DNA from: Opitutales bacterium UBA7389
GTDB lineage: Bacteria > Verrucomicrobiota > Verrucomicrobiia > Opitutales > Opitutaceae
Assembly (NCBI GenBank): GCA_002474325.1
Contig: DKNL01000206.1
Span: forward strand, 1 to 14,078
Reading direction: 5' to 3'
DNA length: 14,078 nucleotides
The position numbers were made by a program, and so were the translations under genes. Shown one piece after another: positions 1 to 7,240 of the stretch. Positions within the stretch are counted from its first letter, which is position 1. Every line of letters starts with the position of its first letter. The notes beneath the pieces were generated by a model that saw only the letters and a list, made by a program, of their open reading frames with translations, ran no database searches and had not been told where the DNA came from.

Positions 1-96
1 AAGTCTATTGCGGGCCCGTGAAACAATTCCCTTATCTCGTGTCTTCGGAGGCAGTCGACTTAAAAACCTATACAAGTATTCTGTTACGGCCTTCAT
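1..96 (-). CDS. N-terminal fragment of an unidentified protein, running off the left edge
   Basis: Reading leftward from an ATG at 94-96, the frame stays open for 32 codons to the window edge. The visible N-terminus begins MKAVTEYLYRFLSRLPPKTR and is strongly basic. That would suit the membrane-proximal start of a cell-surface or sugar-related enzyme, but no family can be named from 32 residues. Two in-frame stops (105-107 and 118-120) separate it from the glycosyltransferase scrap upstream, so it is not a continuation of that reading frame. No Shine-Dalgarno sequence precedes the ATG, as for most genes here. The call rests only on an open frame with a plausible start and could be chance. Confidence 0.45.
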   Translation of the reverse strand, partial: MKAVTEYLYRFLSRLPPKTRDKGIVSRARNRL

Positions 97-117
97 AGTT
101 TAACAGAATCTAAGATC

Positions 118-237
118 TCATCTAACTTTCGAGCAGGATAGCTGCAGATCAGAAACACCGCTACTTTTCACTGCCCAAACCAACGAAGAAAGAGTATCCA
201 CTTCATTGTGAACGGGAATAATAACTGAGGACCTCAT
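118..237 (-). pseudogene. Truncated family 2 glycosyltransferase (N-terminal scrap, 39 codons)
   Basis: An ATG at 235-237 opens a 39-codon frame ending in TGA at 118-120. It begins MRSSVIIPVHNEVDTLSSLV, the first beta strand and nucleotide-binding loop of GT-A fold family 2 glycosyltransferases (consensus SVIIPVxNE). The helix that normally follows is recognisable up to residue ~33 (SGVSDLQL). The next expected element, the hydrophobic strand ending in DDxS, is absent: the frame runs into an unrelated tail and a stop, and neither other minus-strand frame restores it. Functional members have well over 200 residues, so this cannot be an active enzyme. I infer a gene truncated by deletion, with the downstream junction now beside the left-edge reading frame. 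Confidence 0.6.
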
Positions 238-411
238 TCAGGGCCCATCTTTGAAATTGAACCCTCGATATGAACTCTTTTCCCCTGGGAAATGAAGATT
301 AACATATAATTGAACCTATAACACTCCAATTCCATAAATGAGATTAGGTCAGAGAAAAACCCAGCAGCAAAATGGACAAACCGGGTTTGAATAAATTGGA
401 TGGCCGCTCTG

Positions 412-2118
412 TTAGTCTGCCAAGAACACCTCAACAAGGCCGATTCCCGTTCCATCACTCACCCCAGACAATACAAAACTGTAAAGTCCCGGTATAGCGT
501 CGACTAGAAGAATCGAGTCCTTAGATCCTGAGTTGAGTACCGCAGCACCTACATCATTGGAGACAGCGATGATTTCATCGAGCTTGGCTGGATCGTCCTC
601 CCAATCATCGTTTGTCGCGACTTCTACTTGCGGGAAACCAGGCTGGGTAAAGTCGGTACGAAATAACGTGATTGTCGGATCTTCTAGGGTACCTGATAAG
701 CCTGCGATCGATGGCCCCAGTCCTCTTAGCAAGAGTTTCGAGTCAACCGCCCCATCAACGATAAAGCCGGCGATCAATACATCAGTACCCGTCCCCACGA
801 AGCCTCGAGTCGCTACGTTGACCAATCGATTTGTAGCATCATTAGGAGCAACTCCGTTACGGGACGTACCGCTCGCATCGAATACTTCCACCAATCCTAC
901 ACCATTAGCATTTTCGTTATCATTTACAATAGCGGTGAAAAGCTGCGTACCCTCAGGGCTGAATGCAAATGCTGCATCTTTCGATGTATCATCGACAATA
1001 GCTTGAGCGAATGATCGATCTACAAAATCACTAATTGCAGCCGCGTCCGCTCCCCAGTCATCACTTTGAGCATCCGGCTCTGTAGCCCCAAACGGGAAAA
1101 GACTAATGGTTGGGTCCAATGCGAAATTTAAAATTCCTACGTTGGCGAGGTCAGGCCCTTTAGCGGTCGCCAGAATATCTATCGGCCCGGTTCCTTCGAT
1201 AACGAAACCAAGGATGAGAGCTTCGGCTCCGCTTCCAATCCTACCCCGAGTAGCAATATTCGCCAAACTTGAGCGCAGGGACTGGATTTGGGAACTGGAG
1301 CTCATAACCGAATCGAATCCGTTGATAGCTACGAGCCTATAATCGTAGTCTTTGCCACGGCCAACAGTGTCATCATCGAACGAAGTCGCCCCGCTTCCAA
1401 CAGTCCCCAGAACAGTCCAATCAGATCCCCCCGCCAATTTTCTTTCGATTCGGTAGCCTCCACCGGGAACAGTTGCTCCCACCCAGTTGAAATTAACTGT
1501 TCCTGGATTATTCTCGTTAGTAGCAACATCGGTCGGCGGTGTAGGCGATCCCGCGGATTCTCCGGCCACGAACCCTGCTGAAGACACGACAGAGGGTACG
1601 TTCCCAGAGTCAACTAAGGGATTGGTGACATCTGGAAAGAACTTGAGGCTGTGCAATAGCGTGCCATTCTCTGGCATTTTCCAAACATCTCCAACTCCAC
1701 TGTCGGATGTGTTTCGATAAAAGCCATAAGGCTCGCCAGCTGAGGGGACCTGATTAGCCACCGTTAGGTTTGGAAACCAAAGGATCGCCAAATCATTACC
1801 CGCTTCCCAATCATCTCCGAAGGGCACCGCTCCGGAAGTAACAATGTATTCGCCACCGGTAGAGGATTCCACCGACAAATCCCAGGTCGCTACGATTTCA
1901 TCGTCGCTGCCACCAACGACGATCGATCCACTTAGTGGCAGCGAAAAGGTGTCATCATCGGTGGAGGCAACAAGATAAAGCATCCCCTCTCCAATAAGTG
2001 AGCCTCCATTTTCATCTTTCAGATTTCCCAAGTCAATAGAGAAGAACACCGACCCAAACGAATTGGCAGCGAAACCAGCCGCGATGGCTGCAGTTAATAT
2101 CAGCTCAGTAAGTTTCAT
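412..2118 (-). CDS. Secreted protein with a fibronectin type III domain and two Verrucomicrobia-type repeat modules
   Basis: A 568-aa protein from the ATG at 2118. Residues 1-23 form a Sec-type signal peptide (MKLTELILTAAIAAGFAANS, then FGS). Residues ~24-185 are an acidic region I cannot assign. Residues ~191-275 read as a fibronectin type III domain (PPTDVAT, then FNWVGATVPGGGYRIERK, then YDYRLVAING). Two tandem copies of a ~130-residue module follow at ~283-414 and ~431-566. Each opens with an ATRGxxGxG motif and closes with GLVEVF. Modules like these recur in predicted exported proteins of Verrucomicrobia; their function is unknown to me. No PEP-CTERM sorting tail or C-terminal transmembrane helix is visible. 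An ATG five codons upstream (2133) exists, but the later one is preferred: it overlaps the upstream stop as ATGA and has GGAG nine bases before it. It is probably translationally coupled to the TIGR02597-like gene. Role unknown; a surface or extracellular structural or binding protein is possible. Confidence 0.85.
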   Translation of the reverse strand: MKLTELILTAAIAAGFAANSFGSVFFSIDLGNLKDENGGSLIGEGMLYLVASTDDDTFSLPLSGSIVVGGSDDEIVATWDLSVESSTGGEYIVTSGAVPFGDDWEAGNDLAILWFPNLTVANQVPSAGEPYGFYRNTSDSGVGDVWKMPENGTLLHSLKFFPDVTNPLVDSGNVPSVVSSAGFVAGESAGSPTPPTDVATNENNPGTVNFNWVGATVPGGGYRIERKLAGGSDWTVLGTVGSGATSFDDDTVGRGKDYDYRLVAINGFDSVMSSSSQIQSLRSSLANIATRGRIGSGAEALILGFVIEGTGPIDILATAKGPDLANVGILNFALDPTISLFPFGATEPDAQSDDWGADAAAISDFVDRSFAQAIVDDTSKDAAFAFSPEGTQLFTAIVNDNENANGVGLVEVFDASGTSRNGVAPNDATNRLVNVATRGFVGTGTDVLIAGFIVDGAVDSKLLLRGLGPSIAGLSGTLEDPTITLFRTDFTQPGFPQVEVATNDDWEDDPAKLDEIIAVSNDVGAAVLNSGSKDSILLVDAIPGLYSFVLSGVSDGTGIGLVEVFLAD

Positions 2119-3140
2119 TGCGGCAGGCTCCATTCATTGACCCAGCTAGTATCCTCTGGATTCGAATCAACTTTCACTTTGCGAACCGCCAAGCCCATAC
2201 CCGGCTCGACCGTATCGGTCCCCTTATCAACCGAAGCCCCAGCACTCACCTCGCGCCATGCTCCGTTATAATAATAATACTCAGCTACCGGTTTTTTGTT
2301 TTTACCAGTAGCCGTTAAGGAATAAACGAGCAGCAAATCGTTAGGATTCGCGGGGTCGGTCGTTTCCTCGAATATACTACCGCCCTTGAGTCCAAGCTCA
2401 TTCAAGGTAATCGCTAAAGGACGATTCAGCCCGACGAAGTTGTCGGAAGCGTACGCGTCAGACTCGCCAAGAGGAATAGCAATGGGAGCGTCAATCACTT
2501 CGCCAAAAAACAGGGCTTTTTTGGCTACCGCATCATTGTTACGGATAACCATAGCACGGCCTGGGTAAAGAACCGTGCTATCCACAACAGCATCGATTCC
2601 AGCCTCAACCTTACGCCAGCTACCTCCGGAGAAGTAGAAAATCCCCTCAGGGATCATGTCGCCCGCTTCGGATTTCGCTTTAGGAACGATCAGCTCGATT
2701 TTCCTCACTCCAGGCTCACTATCATCCTCATTCGCGACCCCTAGGGGAAAGGCCGAACTCAAAGTCCAGTGCGGATAAACCGCAATCTCATCTCCGTTTG
2801 CCAGTCCCGTGCTCGTTCCACCGATAACCTCGATCGTCGAGGCCGTATTCGAGGCGACACCTAAATGCACGCCCTTCTGAACTCCGGTCTCGACTACCGC
2901 GTAGTGGGTAGGAACACCGGACTCACTGTCAAATGCTCCGCTTGTCAAAGAATCGGCGGCCACGGTTAAGGTTACCGATCCATTCTCTGAGGCCGACTCC
3001 AGGACACCCCTGAATTCAGCTGATTGCTTGAATGGAAAGGCCACGATAACATCGCTTTCTGCAGGCAAATCGATGGAAATCGCCCCAACTATTTGGGAGT
3101 ACACTTCCTGAGCTTTGACTGAAGAACTCAATACCTCCAT
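2115..3140 (-). CDS. TIGR02597-like exported protein (true start probably upstream, near 3191)
   Basis: The conservative reading starts at ATG 3140 (341 aa). I recognise the overall pattern as resembling TIGR02597, an uncharacterised exported family of Verrucomicrobia and relatives. An internal duplication is visible: residues 168-200 (FYFSGGSWRKV, ending PGRAMVIR) and 288-320 (YYYYNGAWREV, ending PGMGLAVR). The rest is beta-rich, acidic and lacks cysteines. The annotated N-terminus is only the tail of a signal peptide. The frame is open back to a TAG at 3228-3230, and residues from 3191 read (I)KYILTSSRLFIAAIASMEV before SSSVKAQ, a convincing signal sequence. No ATG, GTG or TTG exists there; the codons available are ATT at 3191 and 3182 and CTG at 3218. 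The downstream repeat protein overlaps by four bases, so the two are likely made together. Function unknown. Confidence 0.8.
   Translation of the reverse strand: MEVLSSSVKAQEVYSQIVGAISIDLPAESDVIVAFPFKQSAEFRGVLESASENGSVTLTVAADSLTSGAFDSESGVPTHYAVVETGVQKGVHLGVASNTASTIEVIGGTSTGLANGDEIAVYPHWTLSSAFPLGVANEDDSEPGVRKIELIVPKAKSEAGDMIPEGIFYFSGGSWRKVEAGIDAVVDSTVLYPGRAMVIRNNDAVAKKALFFGEVIDAPIAIPLGESDAYASDNFVGLNRPLAITLNELGLKGGSIFEETTDPANPNDLLLVYSLTATGKNKKPVAEYYYYNGAWREVSAGASVDKGTDTVEPGMGLAVRKVKVDSNPEDTSWVNEWSLPQ
2128..2131 (-). promoter_or_regulatory. Shine-Dalgarno GGAG that decides the start of the repeat-protein gene
   Basis: On the minus strand GGAG lies nine bases before the ATG at 2116-2118. That ATG shares the TGA of the upstream gene (2115-2117) in a four-base ATGA overlap. 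The alternative ATG at 2131-2133 has no such signal and would add five residues before the signal peptide. This is one of the few clear Shine-Dalgarno sites in the window, and it supports coupled translation of the two exported proteins. Confidence 0.6.
2502..2525. repeat. Perfect 9-bp inverted repeat inside the TIGR02597-like gene
   Basis: GCCAAAAAA (2502-2510) and TTTTTTGGC (2517-2525) are exact inverted complements separated by CAGGGC. It lies within coding sequence, where the minus strand encodes AKKALFFG, and both homopolymer arms are used as ordinary codons. Its position mid-gene, with no T-run after the stem, argues against a terminator. It may be coincidence from Lys-Lys and Phe-Phe codons. 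Confidence 0.6.
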
Positions 3141-3338
3141 AGAGGCGATAGCGGCTATAAAAAGCCTAGAGGATGTAAGAATGTACTTAATGGCTAAAGA
3201 GTTTTTAGGCTTACCCAGAGGAAACGCCTATAATACGATCGAATCAAGCCTCTAGTTTCAACTTTTAAACCAAATCTGAAATGGCCGTAGGCAGCGAAAA
3301 TTGAAGGGCGAGCAGTTTCGAGAAGACGGAGAAGCAAC

Positions 3339-6284
3339 TCACCTGCCACAGCAGCGCTTGTATTTTTTGCCGCTGCCGCAAGGGCAAGGATCGTTTCGAC
3401 CCACCTTGGGAGCCGTCCGCTTGACCGCGACTTTTGGCAAGGATACTTCATTGCCCCGAGCCATTTCTGGACCCCTGCTCGTAGGTGCGAGATCCCCCGG
3501 TCCTCTAGCGACAGCTTGACGAGCCAACATCGTTTTCACGTTTTCTATGGCGACCATGTTTGTCGCAGTTCGGAAGAGACGCGAACAAAGCTGAGTACGA
3601 ATCATGCCGACGAGTTCATGAAAGTAGGTGTATGCTTCGTTCTTGTATTCGCTAAGCGGATCCTTCTGTCCATAGCTTCTTAAAGAGACGCTACGACGCA
3701 ATTCCTCCATCTCGGTTAAATGCTCCTGCCAACGACCATCGATCGAGTTAAGCAGAATAAATCTCTCCAGATGGACCAACGCCTCTTCATTTTCAGCGGT
3801 CTTCTTAATGCGATAAGCTTCCCGAACCTTCTCGAGTGCGAGATCAAGAATCGCCTCAAGAGCTAAGCCATCGAAATCCTCTTCCCTTAATCCAATCGGG
3901 AAATGGGAATTCAACCAAGTTACAAATCCTGAATAACTTCCGGCTTCACTTTCGCCAGATTCGGATTCCAAACGCTCGACAAATTCCTCCTCGACAAGCT
4001 CGAATATTGTCTGGCTCGGATCCTCGCTATGGAGAGCTTCATTCCGAATGCCATAGATGATCTCCCGCTGCTTGTTCAGAACGTCGTCGTATTGCAGCAA
4101 ACGCTTGCGAATAGAATAATTCTGCTGCTCAACCTTCTTTTGAGCAGTCTCGATAGAGCGATTGAGTAACGGATGCTCCAATGGTTCCCCTTCCTCCATT
4201 GAATTTTGAAGAATCTTCGACATCGGGCCGGAGTTAGCGAACAATCGCATTAGGTCATCCTCGAGCGAAATAAAGAACTTTGATCGTCCCGGATCGCCCT
4301 GGCGTGAACAACGCCCGCGCAATTGTCGATCGATACGCCGCGATTCATGTCTTTCCGTGCCAACGACAAGCAGGCCGCCTTTATCTTTAACGCCGTCGCC
4401 CAGTTTTATATCCGTCCCTCGGCCAGCCATGTTTGTCGCGATTGTCACTGCTCCTCGGATACCAGCTCTAGCTACAATCTCGGCTTCTTGCTGATGATAC
4501 TTGGCATTGAGAACGTTGTGGGGGATGTTCTTTCTTCGCAGCATCCGGCTCAATAATTCTGAAGCCTCCACTGAAACCGTTCCGACAAGAACAGGTTGCC
4601 CCTTCTTGTTAGCCTCTTCGATATCCTCAATAGCCGCATTGTACTTCTCGCGGCGCGATTTGAAAATCACGTCATTTTCGTCGACGCGGATACAAGGCTC
4701 ATTCGTTGGAATAATGGCGACATTTAGTTTGTAGATATCGTGGAACTCGGTGGCTTCCGTCTCGGCCGTACCCGTCATGCCCGCTAACTTATCGTACATC
4801 CGAAAATAGTTCTGGACCGTGATCGTAGCGTATGTACGGGATTCCCGCTCAACCGTGACATTCTCCTTAGCCTCGACCGCTTGATGAAGACCGTCGCCCC
4901 ACCTTCTACCTGGCATCACGCGACCCGTGTTCTCATCGACGATCACCACCTTGCCGCCTTGAACGACGTATTCGACGTCCTTCTCATAAAGCGAATAGGC
5001 CCTCAAAAGTTGGCTAATGGCATGAATGTCTTCGCCAACCTCTTCGAGCTTTTCTTGCTCCTTGAGCTTGATAGCATCTTTTTCCTCCTGTGACAGTGAT
5101 GTATTTTTGTCCAGCTCGCTGAACTTGGTTGCTAAATCAGGCAACATGAATCCATCCGGATCATCGGGTCTTAGCTCCACCCTACCCTTTTCCGTCAAAT
5201 CCGCCTGGCGCTGCTTTTCGTCGATCGTGTAGAAAAGCCGCTCCTTAAGTGCATACATGCGGTCCTTGTTCAAGTCACCGTGCATCTCCGTTTCGAACTT
5301 GTCGAACTCGCTCCGAATGTCGCCTCGCTCCATTAGCCTCATGAACGTCTTGTTTTTCGGGGCTCCTAGTTTGACCAATAGCAAATCGGCTAACGGATCG
5401 AGCTCATCCGCACCATCCTCGATTGCGGATTCCTCCTCTTTCTCAAATTCGGCTTTCGCGGCGTTGGCTAGCTTATTGCAAAAGGATACCTGTTTGGAAA
5501 CCAGTCTTTGGATACCGCTTTTCATCTTCGTGTACGGCTGTTCCCGTTGAATAGGAGCCGGCCCGGAGATGATTAGCGGAGTTCTAGCTTCGTCGATGAG
5601 GATCGAATCAACTTCGTCGATAATAACATAGTAGTGATCTCTCTGAACTTGCTCTTCCGCGCTATGGGCCATCCCATTGTCCCTGAGATAGTCGAACCCG
5701 AATTCGGAGGCCGTACCATAGGTGACGTCGCAACCGTACATTTTCCTTTTTTGCTCAGGGGGCATCTGGTTTTTTATGCACCCGACAGACAAGCCTAGAT
5801 AGGACAGTAAGCACCCCATCCATTCCGAGTCCCGTTGAGCCAAATACTCATTAACCGTAACCAGCTGGACATTCCTACTACTTAATGCGTTTAGATATAT
5901 CGGCAATGTGGATACAAGGGTTTTACCCTCACCCGTAGCCATTTCAGCGATACGCCCTTGATGCAATGCCATTCCACCTATCAGTTGAACATCGTAATGG
6001 ATCATATCCCATTCAATATCCTGCCCAATAACCGAGAATTTGGATCCTACAAGCCGCCTAGCCGCGCTCTTGACGGTCGCGAATGCTTCGGGCAGGAGGT
6101 CATCGAGCGTTTCCCCCTCTTGGATTCGTGCCTTGAATTGGGAGGTGTGGGCCTTCAGCTCATCGTCGCTCAACGATTGATAACCAGATTCCAACTCATT
6201 GATCCGACCAACGATAGACTGGCATGACTTGAGCCATTTCTTATTGGCTCGTCCGGCAAATTTCTTAAAAATAGATGAGAGCAT
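3339..6284 (-). CDS. secA: Preprotein translocase subunit SecA
   Basis: SecA is the ATPase motor that pushes unfolded preproteins through SecYEG at the inner membrane. The 981-residue protein has all core elements. Walker A is ATGEGKT at 116-122 and Walker B DEVD at 223-226, followed by ILIDEARTPLIISGP. MTGTAETE is at 503-510, NMAGRGTDIKLGD at 618-630, and the motif VI arginines lie in QLRGRCSRQGDPG (654-666). The C-terminus is a SEC-C zinc finger (C967, C969, C978, C979; CPCGSGKKYKRCC) that binds zinc and normally contacts SecB. The protein is longer than the 901-residue E. coli SecA. The extra length is mainly ~80 charged residues between about 265 and 430, inside the preprotein cross-linking domain, before VDENTGRVMPGRRWGDGLHQA. 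Only a weak GAG precedes the ATG. The two exported proteins lie immediately downstream on the same strand, but no functional link is implied. Confidence 0.98.
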   Translation of the reverse strand: MLSSIFKKFAGRANKKWLKSCQSIVGRINELESGYQSLSDDELKAHTSQFKARIQEGETLDDLLPEAFATVKSAARRLVGSKFSVIGQDIEWDMIHYDVQLIGGMALHQGRIAEMATGEGKTLVSTLPIYLNALSSRNVQLVTVNEYLAQRDSEWMGCLLSYLGLSVGCIKNQMPPEQKRKMYGCDVTYGTASEFGFDYLRDNGMAHSAEEQVQRDHYYVIIDEVDSILIDEARTPLIISGPAPIQREQPYTKMKSGIQRLVSKQVSFCNKLANAAKAEFEKEEESAIEDGADELDPLADLLLVKLGAPKNKTFMRLMERGDIRSEFDKFETEMHGDLNKDRMYALKERLFYTIDEKQRQADLTEKGRVELRPDDPDGFMLPDLATKFSELDKNTSLSQEEKDAIKLKEQEKLEEVGEDIHAISQLLRAYSLYEKDVEYVVQGGKVVIVDENTGRVMPGRRWGDGLHQAVEAKENVTVERESRTYATITVQNYFRMYDKLAGMTGTAETEATEFHDIYKLNVAIIPTNEPCIRVDENDVIFKSRREKYNAAIEDIEEANKKGQPVLVGTVSVEASELLSRMLRRKNIPHNVLNAKYHQQEAEIVARAGIRGAVTIATNMAGRGTDIKLGDGVKDKGGLLVVGTERHESRRIDRQLRGRCSRQGDPGRSKFFISLEDDLMRLFANSGPMSKILQNSMEEGEPLEHPLLNRSIETAQKKVEQQNYSIRKRLLQYDDVLNKQREIIYGIRNEALHSEDPSQTIFELVEEEFVERLESESGESEAGSYSGFVTWLNSHFPIGLREEDFDGLALEAILDLALEKVREAYRIKKTAENEEALVHLERFILLNSIDGRWQEHLTEMEELRRSVSLRSYGQKDPLSEYKNEAYTYFHELVGMIRTQLCSRLFRTATNMVAIENVKTMLARQAVARGPGDLAPTSRGPEMARGNEVSLPKVAVKRTAPKVGRNDPCPCGSGKKYKRCCGR

Positions 6285-6398
6285 ACTCGTTGCTTTAATA
6301 AAAACATCTCCGCGTAGCGAATAGGTGACCGCCTGGCAACGAAAAGGTTCTGGATTCTAGAAAGGCTAGGCTAAAGAGAGCATTTCGGCACTGATTGG

Positions 6399-7178
6399 CT
6401 ACAATTTAGAGTTCACAAGGGAGAGCCATATTGCCGGACCGTTCGGATGTTCCATCTCCAATCGCTCTCCTGCGATTCGAAATCCAAAGTGTTCGAAGGC
6501 GTCCAATAGCTCCGCTTTTTCCATCCAATTACAGGATCCGCTTCCACCCCCGCAAAATCCTTTCCAATCGAGGGCATCTCCGTAGCCGTACGCGTGTAGC
6601 TTATGAGTGAACCCAGAATGTGTCGCTTCCCACGATCCAGAAAACTTCTCTCTAACAATAGAGTTTTCCTTTATAACGGATTCATCAAAGAAATGGGTCC
6701 AAACAAACAGCGAGCCTACCCGCTGCGAGAGCAGCTCAATCAATTCAACAGGATTTTTCATGTGGTACAGCACCCCGCACGCTAGGCCGACGTCGAAAAC
6801 TCCCGGCGCCGTACGCAGATAATCGAGGAAGTCACCCAATAAAAATCTGGCCACATGGAGATCCAACAGCTCCTTGACCAACAAGCATCTTAGGTATGCG
6901 TCGGAATTCGCTTCGATTGATAGAATCGACGTTGCCCCAACAGTTTCAAGCATCGCAGAGTGGCAACCTTCCAGCGGTCCGAGCTCCAAGATGTTTTTTT
7001 CCTGAAACCCACCTAACTTTGAAGAGGCCCAATGAATCCTCTCATCATCAAAAAGCTTGCCTATTCCTCCCGTTTCAGCGCCCACCTTTTCAGGCAACTT
7101 AGAAAACCACTGCCCCTCAAAAAGGTCCACCGCATTTTGGCTGGATGGAAGTTTCCCGAAGTAATTCTGGGCTTTCAT
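6399..7178 (-). CDS. Class I SAM-dependent methyltransferase
   Basis: A 259-residue protein with the Rossmann-type methyltransferase fold. Motif I is LELGPLEG (64-71) and binds S-adenosylmethionine. E89 in SIEAN is the acidic residue that usually contacts the ribose. LGDFLDY (114-120) is the adenine-contacting loop, and DVGLACGVLYHM (129-140) matches motif IV in small-molecule methyltransferases related to the CmoB/DUF1698 group. The N-terminal region containing FEGQWFSKLP (20-29) and the acidic C-terminal half are not assignable to a known substrate. It lies 62 bases downstream of the UDP-glucuronate decarboxylase gene on the same strand. That suggests, without proof, action on a sugar, glycan or lipid carrier. 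No signal peptide or membrane segment is present, so it should be cytoplasmic. No Shine-Dalgarno sequence precedes the ATG. Confidence 0.85.
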   Translation of the reverse strand: MKAQNYFGKLPSSQNAVDLFEGQWFSKLPEKVGAETGGIGKLFDDERIHWASSKLGGFQEKNILELGPLEGCHSAMLETVGATSILSIEANSDAYLRCLLVKELLDLHVARFLLGDFLDYLRTAPGVFDVGLACGVLYHMKNPVELIELLSQRVGSLFVWTHFFDESVIKENSIVREKFSGSWEATHSGFTHKLHAYGYGDALDWKGFCGGGSGSCNWMEKAELLDAFEHFGFRIAGERLEMEHPNGPAIWLSLVNSKL

Positions 7179-7240
7179 CGATTCGACTTTTTCTAGAAAT
7201 AAACAACTAGCCCTTCAAACGATTCCTTAGAAAAGGCTGC

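Noticed and set aside
377..389. CAAACCGGGTTTG palindrome about 20 bases after the repeat-protein stop, considered as a terminator.
   Set aside because: The loop would be one base, or the stem only four A/T-rich pairs, and no T-run follows directly on the minus strand.
234..458. A 74-codon minus-strand frame overlapping the end of the repeat-protein gene.
   Set aside because: It starts inside the coding region of a well-supported gene, has no family features or start signal, and ends next to the glycosyltransferase scrap. Best explained as chance.
3230..3261. TTGAAA (3256-3261) and TATTAT (3230-3235) on the minus strand as a promoter for the exported pair.
   Set aside because: Each hexamer is reasonable, but the spacer is 20 bases, outside the usual 16-18, so it is too weak to list.
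3194..3451. An 85-codon minus-strand frame across the end of secA and the gap after it.
   Set aside because: It overlaps the conserved SecA zinc-finger codons in another frame and shows no domain or credible start.
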